Positions 1-7,369 of a DNA stretch of 33,518 nt are shown piece after piece (position 1 is the stretch's first letter; each line of letters starts with the position of its first letter). Made by a program: the position numbers and the translations under genes. The notes under the pieces are model-generated. The model had not been told where the DNA came from and did no database searches. It worked only from the letters and a program-made list of their open reading frames with translations. The DNA lies in assembly GCA_046154695.1 (NCBI GenBank), contig JBJXFI010000031.1:1-33518 (forward strand), in the 5' to 3' direction. Source of the stretch: DALYLB01 sp046154695. Lineage in GTDB: Bacteria > Acidobacteriota > Blastocatellia > RBC074.

Positions 1-175
1 AATCGCCGAAAGCCTCCTCCCCCGCCTGCACACACAGTCCCCCTCCAAATCAGGCGTTTTTCCGTGTCGGCCGCCGCCGCTCATGCGGATCGAAAGAGTG
101 ATTCCCAACGAAGACCGGAAATGCTAATCTCGCTGCTCCGACCACATTCCAACCGGTATTACCAAGAGGTCGTAT

Positions 176-1024
176 ATGCAGAAATTGAATCGCTGTGCTT
201 TGATTTTATCTTTGGCGTGGATGGCATCGATGCTCGCCGGCGCCGCCTCCGCGCAGGACCGGACTCTCCCCGAAGAGGACTGGTATGGAGATGTGAAGCG
301 TGTGCTGATGAACCATTACACGGGAAAGGTCGTGCGAACCCGGCTCCCGATCCCGGCGACGCGGCGCGGACTGGAGCTGGTCGACGGCTCGGTGAGGACC
401 GTCGCCGATAAGTCGCAGCTCGAGACCGCGGCCCAAATGGGGGAAGAGCTGACGATCAAGAGTTTCCGGGTCACCGACAACAACATCGAGGTGCTCCTCG
501 CCAGGAGCGAGCCGCCCCCGAAGAAGAAGGTTCCGAACCCCTTTTCAGCGTGGAAGCAGCCGCGGATCAACCTCCGATTTTCGCGGGAACTGGCGGCCAA
601 GGATCTGACGATCGAGAACATCAATCGGATGCTGGCTCCGGCGGTGGATGTGGCCGCGCTGGGGGCTCCGACGCCCGATCCCGCCGCGCAGACGGCCATC
701 GTGCATGCGGCGGCCCAGCCCGGCCCGCGGGAGGCCGCCGACAAAAGCGCCCCGACCGCCAATCCGGAAAACATCCCGACGCCGCAGATCGTGGGCGATC
801 TGCCTTCGGCCGGGAGCGAGGTGGGAGAACTGACGATCGAAAGCTCGGTGAGACAGGCAAGGGTCTATATCGACGGCGCCTTCAGCGGAGCCGCTCCGCG
901 CACGGTGCGGCTCCGAACGGGAGTGCACACGATCCTCGTTCTTTGCGACGGATATGCGGGCTGGGAGCAGCGCCTGTTCATTCCCGGCGCGAAGATCTCG
1001 CTGGTGCGCGCGGAGATAAAGTAG
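176..1024 (+). CDS. Exported protein with C-terminal PEGA domain
   Basis: A 282-aa protein of unknown role, probably periplasmic or surface-exposed. Residues 1-26 form a typical Sec signal peptide: basic start, hydrophobic core and an A-S-A cleavage site before QDR. The central part (about 27-190) is unrecognised and contains a Pro/Lys-rich linker near residue 112. An Ala/Pro-rich low-complexity stretch follows (about 155-210). The last 65 residues (ELTIESSVRQARVYIDGAFS and the downstream R-L-x-x-G-x-H-T) fit the PEGA fold, a small beta domain that usually sits in cell-surface proteins next to other binding modules. ATG 176 was chosen because an AGAGG Shine-Dalgarno (SD) sequence lies just upstream and the signal peptide starts there. 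The gene appears monocistronic and converges with nfi 20 bases downstream. The PEGA call is fairly secure; the function is not. Confidence 0.75.
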   Translation: MQKLNRCALILSLAWMASMLAGAASAQDRTLPEEDWYGDVKRVLMNHYTGKVVRTRLPIPATRRGLELVDGSVRTVADKSQLETAAQMGEELTIKSFRVTDNNIEVLLARSEPPPKKKVPNPFSAWKQPRINLRFSRELAAKDLTIENINRMLAPAVDVAALGAPTPDPAAQTAIVHAAAQPGPREAADKSAPTANPENIPTPQIVGDLPSAGSEVGELTIESSVRQARVYIDGAFSGAAPRTVRLRTGVHTILVLCDGYAGWEQRLFIPGAKISLVRAEIK

Positions 1025-1044
1025 GAGAGTAGGATTCGGCGCCC

Positions 1045-1728
1045 CTATTCCCGGTGCGCCTCCCGGAGCCGATTGACGAGCAGGTGGGCCTGCCGCGTAG
1101 GCTCCGGCTGTCGATATTTCGACGTCGCGCGAAGCGTCAGCTCGATGGCGGAGGGGGTGTCCATTCGATGGCCGGGCGAGACATAGACGGGCGAGACGCG
1201 CTTTTTGGTCCGCAGGGCGACCCCGACCTCTTCGCCCCTGTGCACCAGCGGTGTGAAGCTGCCCGCCTCCTCCTCCAACAATCCATGAGATCCGACCAGA
1301 ATGCTCTTGGCGCATCCGATCGTCGGGATGTCGAGCAGAACCCCGACGTGGCACGCGATCCCGAATCGGCGCGGATGCGCGAGGCCCTGTCCATCGAGCA
1401 TCAGCACATCGGGCTTCGTCCCGAGCCGCTCCCAGGCCTCGAGCAGCGTCGGCGCTTCCCGAAAACTGAGCAATCCCGGGACATAGGGGAATTTCGCCGT
1501 GCCGCGAACGCTCGCCGAATCGACAATCCGCAGCGTGGCGAGTTCCAGAACGACGATGGCGCTATGAAGGATATCGGAGAATCGGTTGAATGAGATGTCG
1601 GCGCCCGCGATGGTTTGAACCGAAGCGGGGGCTGCCGGTTCGATCCGAACCATCGCGCGCAGCCGCTGCTGAAGTTCGACGGCCTCGGCCGGTGTCTGGT
1701 CCCAGTCATGCGTCGCATGCGGATCCAT
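1045..1728 (-). CDS. nfi: Endonuclease V (deoxyinosine 3' endonuclease)
   Basis: A 227-aa DNA-repair nuclease that recognises deaminated adenine (hypoxanthine) and cuts the strand one base 3' of the lesion. The catalytic acidic residues of the family can all be placed: D44 in AGADISF, E91 in the block LLSFRE, and D112 in DGQGLAHPRRFG. The strand-separating wedge PYVPG is at 81-85. Length matches the family (about 210-230 aa). Start ATG 1728 has no clear SD sequence. The gene is followed on the minus strand by nothing and is preceded, 21 bases away, by the FKBP gene on the same strand, so the two may be co-transcribed. I see no defect in the protein. Confidence 0.95.
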   Translation of the reverse strand: MDPHATHDWDQTPAEAVELQQRLRAMVRIEPAAPASVQTIAGADISFNRFSDILHSAIVVLELATLRIVDSASVRGTAKFPYVPGLLSFREAPTLLEAWERLGTKPDVLMLDGQGLAHPRRFGIACHVGVLLDIPTIGCAKSILVGSHGLLEEEAGSFTPLVHRGEEVGVALRTKKRVSPVYVSPGHRMDTPSAIELTLRATSKYRQPEPTRQAHLLVNRLREAHRE

Positions 1729-1749
1729 AATGCGAGAGTGGGAGGGAGT

Positions 1750-2181
1750 TCAGGCGCCGATCTCGACGAGTGTCAGCGCGAAATGGAGTTCCTCTCCCGC
1801 AAGCGGGTGGTTCGCGTCGAGCGTAACGGTCGCCTCGGTCATTTCGGCGATCACCAGGGGTATGCTGCCGTCGGGCGTGTGCATCTCGATCCCCATTCCC
1901 AGTTCGGGCTCGACGCCGTTCAGATTGAACTGCTCCCGGCTGAGGGTCTGTATGAGATCCTCCTGCCGCTCGCCATAGGCCTGCGCGGGAGGAATGACGA
2001 CCTTCTTCGTCTCGCCGATCTCCATTCCGACGAGCGCCTGGTCGAATCCGGGAATCACCTGGCCGGCGCCGACCGTGAAGACCAACGGGTCGGCCCCCTC
2101 GGATGTGTCGAACATCTGCCCGTCGTCGAGCGTCCCGGTATAATGGACCTTGACGGTATCGCCGTTTTTTACCGCTGACAT
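1750..2181 (-). CDS. SlyD-like FKBP-type peptidyl-prolyl isomerase
   Basis: A 143-aa cytoplasmic prolyl isomerase/chaperone. The N-terminal half carries the FKBP core (VKVHYTGTLDDGQMFDTS, then GAGQVIPGFDQALVGM), and the middle (about 70-125) matches the insert-in-the-flap domain typical of SlyD, ending in the NHPLAGEELHFALTLVEI block that returns to the FKBP fold. The His/Cys-rich metal-binding tail of E. coli SlyD is absent; the protein stops directly after the core, as in many non-enterobacterial members. An AAGGA sequence lies upstream of ATG 2181, with long spacing. It probably shares a transcript with nfi downstream. The family is secure; whether it handles metal is unknown. Confidence 0.93.
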   Translation of the reverse strand: MSAVKNGDTVKVHYTGTLDDGQMFDTSEGADPLVFTVGAGQVIPGFDQALVGMEIGETKKVVIPPAQAYGERQEDLIQTLSREQFNLNGVEPELGMGIEMHTPDGSIPLVIAEMTEATVTLDANHPLAGEELHFALTLVEIGA

Positions 2182-2312
2182 GCTGTGTTATTCCTTTCAG
2201 GGTGGTCTGCGAACTTCGGCGAGCATCTCATATCGAGTTCTAAAATGCCAGAAGGCTGAAAAACCGCCGCCATATTTTCGACCTTGTCATCATGATGACG
2301 ATGATGAACATG

Positions 2313-3269
2313 ATGAAAGCGCTGCGTTATGAAAACGGGGGGATGAGGATGGCGGAAACGCCTCTGCCGCATCGCGCGGGCGAAGCGCTCGTGCGCGTCA
2401 CGATGGCGGGAATCTGCAATACGGACCTGGAGATCGTCCGGGGGTATGCCGGTTTCAGCGGGACGCCGGGGCACGAGTTCGTCGGCCGGGTCGAGAATTC
2501 GCCCGACCGATCCCAGGTCGGGCGCCGGGTCGTCGGGGAGATCAACATCGGATGCGGTCGATGCGAGCGATGCCGGGAAGGGGATCCCCGGCACTGTCGA
2601 AAACGAACCGTCCTCGGCATACGCAATCGCGATGGAGCCTTTGCCGAATATCTGAGCCTGCCGCCGCAAAACCTGCACATCGTTCCCGACCGGATTTCCG
2701 ACCGCCAGGCCGTCTTCATCGAACCGCTGGCCGCCGCGTGCGAGATCCTCGATCAGACCGCCATCGGCCCGGGCCGCCGTGTCGCCGTCATCGGAGACGG
2801 AAAGCTCGGCCAGTTGATCTCGCGCGTGATCGCCGCCACGGGCTGCGACCTGACGTTGATCGGAAAACATCCGGGCAAGCTGGAACTTGCGGCGAATTCC
2901 GGAATCAAAACCCGCTTGCGCGAGGAGCCGGCCCCGGAGGACGGCTTCGATTTCGTCATCGAAGCGAGCGGCGCGCCGGCCGGGCTGCGACTCGCGCTCG
3001 ATCTGGTCCGCCCGCGCGGATCGATCGTTCTGAAATCCACGTTCCACGGCGAGGTCTCGCTGAATACATCGCGGATCGTCGTCAATGAAATCACCGTCAT
3101 CGGCTCTCGATGCGGCCGGTTTGAACGCGCCCTCGATCTGCTCGAAGCGGGGAAAATCGACGTCGAACCGTTGATCGCCGCGGAATTTCCCCTCACCGAT
3201 GGCATCGCCGCCATAACGGAAGCCGGCCGCCCCGGCGTGTTGAAAGTCCTGCTGAAGAACGACGCTTGA
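2313..3269 (+). CDS. Zinc-dependent medium-chain alcohol/polyol dehydrogenase
   Basis: An MDR-superfamily oxidoreductase of the threonine/sorbitol dehydrogenase type, about 318 aa, probably NAD(P)-dependent. Numbering from ATG 2313, the catalytic-zinc ligands are C35 (GICNTD), H54-E55 (TPGHEFVG) and the glutamate of IEPLA near 137. The structural zinc site is the four-cysteine cluster C81/C84/C87/C95 (GCGRCERC and HC). The Rossmann glycine motif is VIGDGKLGQL (about 160-168). In-frame ATGs also occur at 2292, 2295, 2301, 2304 and 2310; 2313 is preferred because MKALRY is the usual beginning of the family, but no SD sequence decides it. The stop overlaps a possible TTG start of the hydrolase gene, suggesting co-transcription. 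The substrate cannot be predicted. Confidence 0.9.
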   Translation: MKALRYENGGMRMAETPLPHRAGEALVRVTMAGICNTDLEIVRGYAGFSGTPGHEFVGRVENSPDRSQVGRRVVGEINIGCGRCERCREGDPRHCRKRTVLGIRNRDGAFAEYLSLPPQNLHIVPDRISDRQAVFIEPLAAACEILDQTAIGPGRRVAVIGDGKLGQLISRVIAATGCDLTLIGKHPGKLELAANSGIKTRLREEPAPEDGFDFVIEASGAPAGLRLALDLVRPRGSIVLKSTFHGEVSLNTSRIVVNEITVIGSRCGRFERALDLLEAGKIDVEPLIAAEFPLTDGIAAITEAGRPGVLKVLLKNDA

Positions 3270-3280
3270 CCGAAAAAACC

Positions 3281-3913
3281 ATGTATCCCGCCGGCAATCT
3301 CTTCATCCCTTCTCCCCACGGGCGGCTGGAGGCGATCTATCGCCCGGCGCGCGCCGACGCCGCGCGCGTCGCGCTCGTCCTGCATCCGCATCCGCTTCAC
3401 GGCGGAACGATGCACAACAAGGTCGTCTTTCGAGCCGCCAAGGCGCTCAACGAATCCGGATTCGAAACGCTGCGATTCAATTTTCGCGGCGTCGGACAGA
3501 GCACCGGCCGGTTCGACGACGGCGAGGGGGAATGCGACGACGCGCAGGTCGCGCTCGACTACCTGCTCGCCGATCAAACGAAGGCCCGGGAAGTGATCGT
3601 CGCGGGCTTCTCCTTCGGCTCGATCGCCGGATTGCGCCTCGGATGCGTCGATCCGCGCGTTCACCGGCTGATCTCCATCGGCACCCCGGCGCGCATGGCC
3701 AACCTCGACTTTCTCCGCGATTGCACGAAACCGAAACTCTTCATTCACGGCACAGCGGACGAGATCGCCCCGCTCCCTCCGCTCGAAGAGGCGCTGCGGC
3801 GGCTTCCGGCCGGCGCCCATCACACCCTCGCGCGAATCGAGGGCGCGGGCCATTTCTTCGACGATCATGCGGAGGAATTAATGCAGGCGATCCGGCTATA
3901 CGCCGGGACCTGA
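3281..3913 (+). CDS. Alpha/beta hydrolase of the HPHP-motif family
   Basis: A small serine hydrolase of about 210 aa. Numbered from ATG 3281, the nucleophile is S111 in the elbow GFSFGS, with probable acid D160 (HGTADEIAP) and histidine H191 (GAGHFF). The oxyanion-hole segment LHPHPLHGGTM is characteristic of a bacterial family of short hydrolases whose substrates are mostly unknown. No signal peptide or lid insertion is present, so it is cytoplasmic. An alternative TTG at 3266 would add five residues and overlap the stop of the dehydrogenase gene. ATG 3281 is given here because it is the stronger codon; neither start has a clear SD sequence. It lies in a probable operon with the upstream dehydrogenase. 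Confidence 0.85.
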   Translation: MYPAGNLFIPSPHGRLEAIYRPARADAARVALVLHPHPLHGGTMHNKVVFRAAKALNESGFETLRFNFRGVGQSTGRFDDGEGECDDAQVALDYLLADQTKAREVIVAGFSFGSIAGLRLGCVDPRVHRLISIGTPARMANLDFLRDCTKPKLFIHGTADEIAPLPPLEEALRRLPAGAHHTLARIEGAGHFFDDHAEELMQAIRLYAGT

Positions 3914-3959
3914 ATGATTTTGGCCATTTCGAGCCGCGCGACTCTGGTATCATCCGCCT

Positions 3960-5153
3960 ATGGAGCATCGCCCGTTCCAACTAGCGCGCATCTTCGGCAT
4001 CCCGGTGGTCATCGATTATCGGTGGCCGCTGGTCGTTCTGCTCCATATCTGGCTGGTATCCCAATTCTGGATGGTCGGCAAGGTATACCCGCCGCTGCCG
4101 ATGTGGCAGAACCTGCTGACGGGGGCGATCATCACGGCCGTCTTCTTCGCCTCGGTGCTGGGTCATGAACTGGCGCACGCGCTCGTCGCGCGATGGGAAG
4201 GCATTCATATTCTCGATATTCAACTGCACATCTTCGGGGGATGGGCCCGGCTGGTGAGCGAGCCGCGGACGCCGATGGCCGAGTTCCGTGTGGCGATCGC
4301 CGGGCCTTCAGCCTCGTTCCTCCTGGCCGTTCTGTTTCTCGCCGGGCTTCTCCTCGTCCAGCAGGCGGATTCCTCCCTGCCGGGCGCCCACGCGACGGCG
4401 GCGGCCTTTCTCTATCTGGCAATGGCCAATCTGATGCTGGCCATGTTCAACCTGCTCCCGGGATTGCCCCTCGACGGTGGTCGCGCCCTCCGCGCCTGGC
4501 TGTGGCATCGGCGAGGCGATATCCTCTCCGCCACCCGCACCACGGCGAGGCTCGGCGTGGTCATCGCCTATATGCTCATCTCCTATGGCCTCTTCGTCCT
4601 CGGATACGGCATCGTGCTGGGGCGCTTCTGGCAGCACTTCGTCGCGGCGATCTGGATGCTGATCATCGGGCTCTTTCTCAAGAACGCCGCCGAGGCCGAT
4701 TATCGCTCCCGGGAAGCCCGCCAAACCGCGCGGCCCGAAACGCCCACCGAAGATCATCCATGGAAGATCAGCGGGACCGTCGGCGAGGTGATGCAAACCC
4801 CGCCGGTTTGCGTCGCGCCCGAACTGCAGATCAGCGAATTCATCGACCACATCCTGACCAGCAACCGCCAGACCAGCTTCGTCGTCGCGCGCGAGGGGCG
4901 GCTGCACGGCGTCCTTTCGCTGGCCCGCCTGCACGAATTGCCCGAGGATCGATGGGCCGTCACCACCGTCCGCGAGATGATGGAGCCGATCCACGACGAA
5001 CTCTTCATTCACGCCCGCGCCTCAATCCAGCACGCGCGCCGCAAAATTCAGGCGGCTCCCTTCCGCTTCCTCGCCGTGATCGATCAGAACGGCCTGCTCA
5101 TCGGCTGCCTCACCGAGGCCGATGTGAACCGCGAACAAATAACAGGTTTGTAG
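3960..5153 (+). CDS. Site-2 protease (M50) with fused tandem CBS domains
   Basis: A 397-aa intramembrane zinc metalloprotease. The active-site helix carries HELAH at 69-73 and the third ligand lies in NLLPGLPLDGG (D172), both complete. Roughly six hydrophobic segments are visible between residues 22 and 240. A cytoplasmic tail (about 270-392) holds two CBS motifs, which in this family sense adenine nucleotides or other ligands and may gate the protease. The architecture matches the Rip/SpoIVFB-like group III site-2 proteases, which cut membrane-bound anti-sigma factors or signal peptides in other bacteria; the substrate here is unknown. ATG 3960 lies 46 bases after the hydrolase gene. A second M50 gene at 18858 lacks the fused CBS part. 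Confidence 0.92.
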   Translation: MEHRPFQLARIFGIPVVIDYRWPLVVLLHIWLVSQFWMVGKVYPPLPMWQNLLTGAIITAVFFASVLGHELAHALVARWEGIHILDIQLHIFGGWARLVSEPRTPMAEFRVAIAGPSASFLLAVLFLAGLLLVQQADSSLPGAHATAAAFLYLAMANLMLAMFNLLPGLPLDGGRALRAWLWHRRGDILSATRTTARLGVVIAYMLISYGLFVLGYGIVLGRFWQHFVAAIWMLIIGLFLKNAAEADYRSREARQTARPETPTEDHPWKISGTVGEVMQTPPVCVAPELQISEFIDHILTSNRQTSFVVAREGRLHGVLSLARLHELPEDRWAVTTVREMMEPIHDELFIHARASIQHARRKIQAAPFRFLAVIDQNGLLIGCLTEADVNREQITGL

Positions 5154-5261
5154 GGCAGGTTGGGATAACCTGGCCCGCGCGCGCGGGCACCACGCCGCTC
5201 ATTTGATGGTGGCATTACAGGTCGTTCAGGGAGCTTGTCCCTGGCTTTGCAAAAGCCCTAC
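5150..5261. repeat. Hairpin-rich element bounded by GTAGGGC inverted repeats
   Basis: GTAGGGC at 5150-5156 (overlapping the end of the protease gene) is the reverse complement of GCCCTAC at 5255-5261. Between them are CAGGTT/AACCTG (5156-5161 with 5167-5172), the perfect 16-base palindrome GCCCGCGCGCGCGGGC (5173-5188), CAGGGA/TCCCTG (5227-5232 with 5238-5243) and GGCTTT/AAAGCC (5243-5248 with 5252-5257). The layout resembles REP/BIME-type extragenic elements and may also slow or end transcription of the protease gene. The palindrome at 25456-25491 has similar ends. Confidence 0.55.
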
Positions 5262-5288
5262 CCTGGCCAAAAGGCGAAAATCCCGCGC

Positions 5289-5317
5289 TTGACGCTTCAC
5301 AAGTGATTGAGTAAGAT
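5289..5317 (+). promoter_or_regulatory. Putative sigma-70 promoter for tRNA-Ala
   Basis: TTGACG at 5289-5294 (five of six consensus bases) is separated by exactly 17 bases from TAAGAT at 5312-5317 (four of six). Transcription would begin near 5324, about 54 bases before the mature 5' end of the tRNA. The position and spacing are convincing; no experimental support. Confidence 0.55.
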
Positions 5318-5377
5318 GGCGCGTGCTTCCCATTTGAAGCGCTTGTTCTCAACCATTAAGAACATTTTCCGCCGTAT

Positions 5378-5451
5378 GGGGCTATAGCTCAGTTTGGAAG
5401 AGCGCTGCAATGGCATTGCAGAGGTCGTCGGTTCGAGCCCGACTAGCTCCA
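5378..5451 (+). tRNA. tRNA-Ala, anticodon GGC
   Basis: All four arms fold without mismatch. The acceptor stem is GGGGCTA (5378-5384) with TAGCTCC (5444-5450), including the G3:U70 pair that marks alanine tRNAs. The D stem is GCTC/GAGC (5387-5390 with 5400-5403). The anticodon stem CTGCA/TGCAG encloses a seven-base loop with GGC at 5412-5414. The T stem is GTCGG/CCGAC around TTCGAGC. The discriminator base is A5451. CCA is not encoded; a run of T follows directly and probably serves as terminator. It reads GCC (and GCU) alanine codons. Confidence 0.97.
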
Positions 5452-5554
5452 TTTTTCCCTTCTCGCGATTCCCGCTCCTGAATTCAAGCGATAGATTCAA
5501 CACCATCCGGGCGAGCGATTCCTCGCCGCTGTCGAACCGCGTCCGGTGGCCGGC

Positions 5555-6769
5555 TCATGGACCGACCCGGAAGTAGGGATGATAGACATAGGCGGCCGAG
5601 AATTCCGGGCCGAGGGAGAAATGAGAGGCGATCACCGAGGCCGGGTCGAAGAACCATTCTCCCTGCGGGCGGTCCGGTTCCGAACTGTCGAACCATCCCC
5701 AGGGGGAGCGGGCCTTGTTCTTGAATCCGACCTCTCCACGAAAGGTCGATCCGATGAGCCCGAGTTTCTGTTCCATCCGCCGGGGGGCTGTCGCGTCCTT
5801 TTCGGACGCGGCGCGAAGAACGGCGCGGGTCTTGAAATCGAATCCCTCGCCATACGTCTCGTTCTCACCCTTCTCGTTGACCTGCTGCGCGCGCGCCCAT
5901 AGCGTGTCATAGATCGGCAGGAGATCGTATCCGATCGACTTCGAGGTGACGAGGTCCTGGTTATCCGCCTTGCCGGTGTATGAGTATACGAGCACGCCCC
6001 CCTCGGAGCCTTTCAATTGAGCCGGGTCGCCCGTGTAGCCCAATTGTCCATGGCCTTTCGGCTCGATGAAAACCAGGGGATGCTGGTCCTCCATCTGTAT
6101 GGTCTCGCAGCGGCCCGGGCGCGGCTTCCCGGCGCAATACCGCAGGAAGCGATTGTGGGCGAGCGTCTCGACGAACCGGACCTCCGCCTTCGCGGGATCG
6201 GAGCCGATCTTTTCGGCGACGACGAGACAGCCTTCCAGGTCATTTTCGTGAGCGAGAGCGATCTGATTGGCCAATCCGCCCGTGGGGTCCTTGCCGATGC
6301 GACGCAGCCCCTCGAAGATCAGGGTCTCCAGCATGCCGGAGGCCGTCGCCGCCTCATCGACCTCCTTTTTGTAGTCCCGCGGGTGGAAGACCGCGTAATG
6401 CACGAGATAATGCGTCGCCGTCTCGGTCACGGAAAAATAGACATAGGCCCGCAGGGGAAGCGAAAAATTATTGAGGTTCTCCCAGTTGTTGTCTCCGCGC
6501 CAATCCCCGTCAAAATCGAATTTGACGATGTAATCGCCGCGAGGGTGGTCCCCCAGCCCCTGATAAAATATCGGGGCGAACCGGGCGGCGATCCGCCGGT
6601 TGAGCAGTTCCCGCGCCGCCACGGGGCCATCGGCGGCCGGCAGCCGGGGCCGTTCTTTTGACGCGGCGGCGGCGGGAACCGTCGGAGCCGCCGCCGGACG
6701 GCGCTCCTGCCCCGACAGGCGCAGGGGAAGCAGAAGCACAAGAATCAGCAACAACGAGAATCGGCGCAT
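5555..6769 (-). CDS. Exported protein of unknown function with HEND motif
   Basis: A 404-aa protein with a strong signal peptide (residues 1-20, leucine-rich core). The start was moved to ATG 6769 because an AGGAGG SD sequence lies 9 bases upstream; the longer open frame upstream is not protein-like. After an Ala/Pro-rich linker, the body has several acidic or His motifs that look like metal or active-site positions: DGDWRGDNNW (87-96), HENDLEG (174-180), EPKGHG (236-241), and a C-terminal WGWFDSSEP segment. I do not recognise the family with certainty. The HEND block and the general pattern recall the Vps62-related domain of fungal and bacterial secreted proteins, but that is only a resemblance. 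It is transcribed divergently from the peroxiredoxin gene. Confidence 0.72.
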   Translation of the reverse strand: MRRFSLLLILVLLLPLRLSGQERRPAAAPTVPAAAASKERPRLPAADGPVAARELLNRRIAARFAPIFYQGLGDHPRGDYIVKFDFDGDWRGDNNWENLNNFSLPLRAYVYFSVTETATHYLVHYAVFHPRDYKKEVDEAATASGMLETLIFEGLRRIGKDPTGGLANQIALAHENDLEGCLVVAEKIGSDPAKAEVRFVETLAHNRFLRYCAGKPRPGRCETIQMEDQHPLVFIEPKGHGQLGYTGDPAQLKGSEGGVLVYSYTGKADNQDLVTSKSIGYDLLPIYDTLWARAQQVNEKGENETYGEGFDFKTRAVLRAASEKDATAPRRMEQKLGLIGSTFRGEVGFKNKARSPWGWFDSSEPDRPQGEWFFDPASVIASHFSLGPEFSAAYVYHPYFRVGP

Positions 6770-6902
6770 CCGAGGGGCCTCCTTTTTCAGCGGGTTCCAC
6801 ATGATGGGCGCGGCCATCATAACCTGTCCTGCTGGCAAATTTCGAATCCCTAATGCAGAATAGCGTATTGATCGCGAGTCCTTGAATAATGTGGATGAGA
6901 CT

Positions 6903-7364
6903 ATGAGCAATGAGATTGGGCCGCAGATCGGCCAATTTGCCCCTGAAATCGACCTGCCCGACGGCAATGGCGCCCGATGGACGCTCTCCGGCGCGCGTGG
7001 AAAGTGCGTTGTGCTGCTTTTCTATCCGGCGGACGGGACGCCCGTCTGCACCCGGCAGCTCTGCGGCGTCAGGGACAACTGGGAACGCTATCAGGAGGCC
7101 GGCGCGGAAATCGTCGGCATCAACACCGAGTCGGTGGAGAAACACCGCGGCTTCGCTGAAGACCACAATCTCCCGATGCGCCTGCTCTCCGATGCGGGAG
7201 GAGAGGTGGTGCGCGCCTACGACATGAAAAACCTGCTCGGCACGCGGCGGGGCGTTGTCGTCATCGACGCGAAAGGCCGCATCCGGTTTCGCAAGGTCGT
7301 CCTGCCGATCTTCCGACCCAGCGACGACGAAGTTCTCGAAGCTATCAAACAGGCCCGGAATTGA
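6903..7364 (+). CDS. bcp: Peroxiredoxin, PrxQ/BCP type
   Basis: A 153-aa thiol peroxidase that reduces hydrogen peroxide and organic hydroperoxides, using thioredoxin or a similar donor. The peroxidatic cysteine is C49 in GTPVCTRQLC and the resolving cysteine is C54, the CxxxxC spacing that defines the atypical two-cysteine PrxQ subfamily. An additional C35 is not a family position. Upstream in-frame TTG 6882 and GTG 6891 exist; ATG 6903 gives the usual family N-terminus. The stop lies 5 bases before the ATG of the GAF-PP2C gene, so the two are surely co-transcribed, tying peroxide defence to a signalling phosphatase. Confidence 0.92.
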   Translation: MSNEIGPQIGQFAPEIDLPDGNGARWTLSGARGKCVVLLFYPADGTPVCTRQLCGVRDNWERYQEAGAEIVGINTESVEKHRGFAEDHNLPMRLLSDAGGEVVRAYDMKNLLGTRRGVVVIDAKGRIRFRKVVLPIFRPSDDEVLEAIKQARN

Positions 7365-7369
7365 ATTCC

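Noticed and set aside
1..175. Possible truncated or divergent gene at the left edge
   Set aside because: On the minus strand GGAGGAGG (about 12-19) could serve a gene starting beyond the window, but no start codon is visible, and no coding frame is convincing on either strand.
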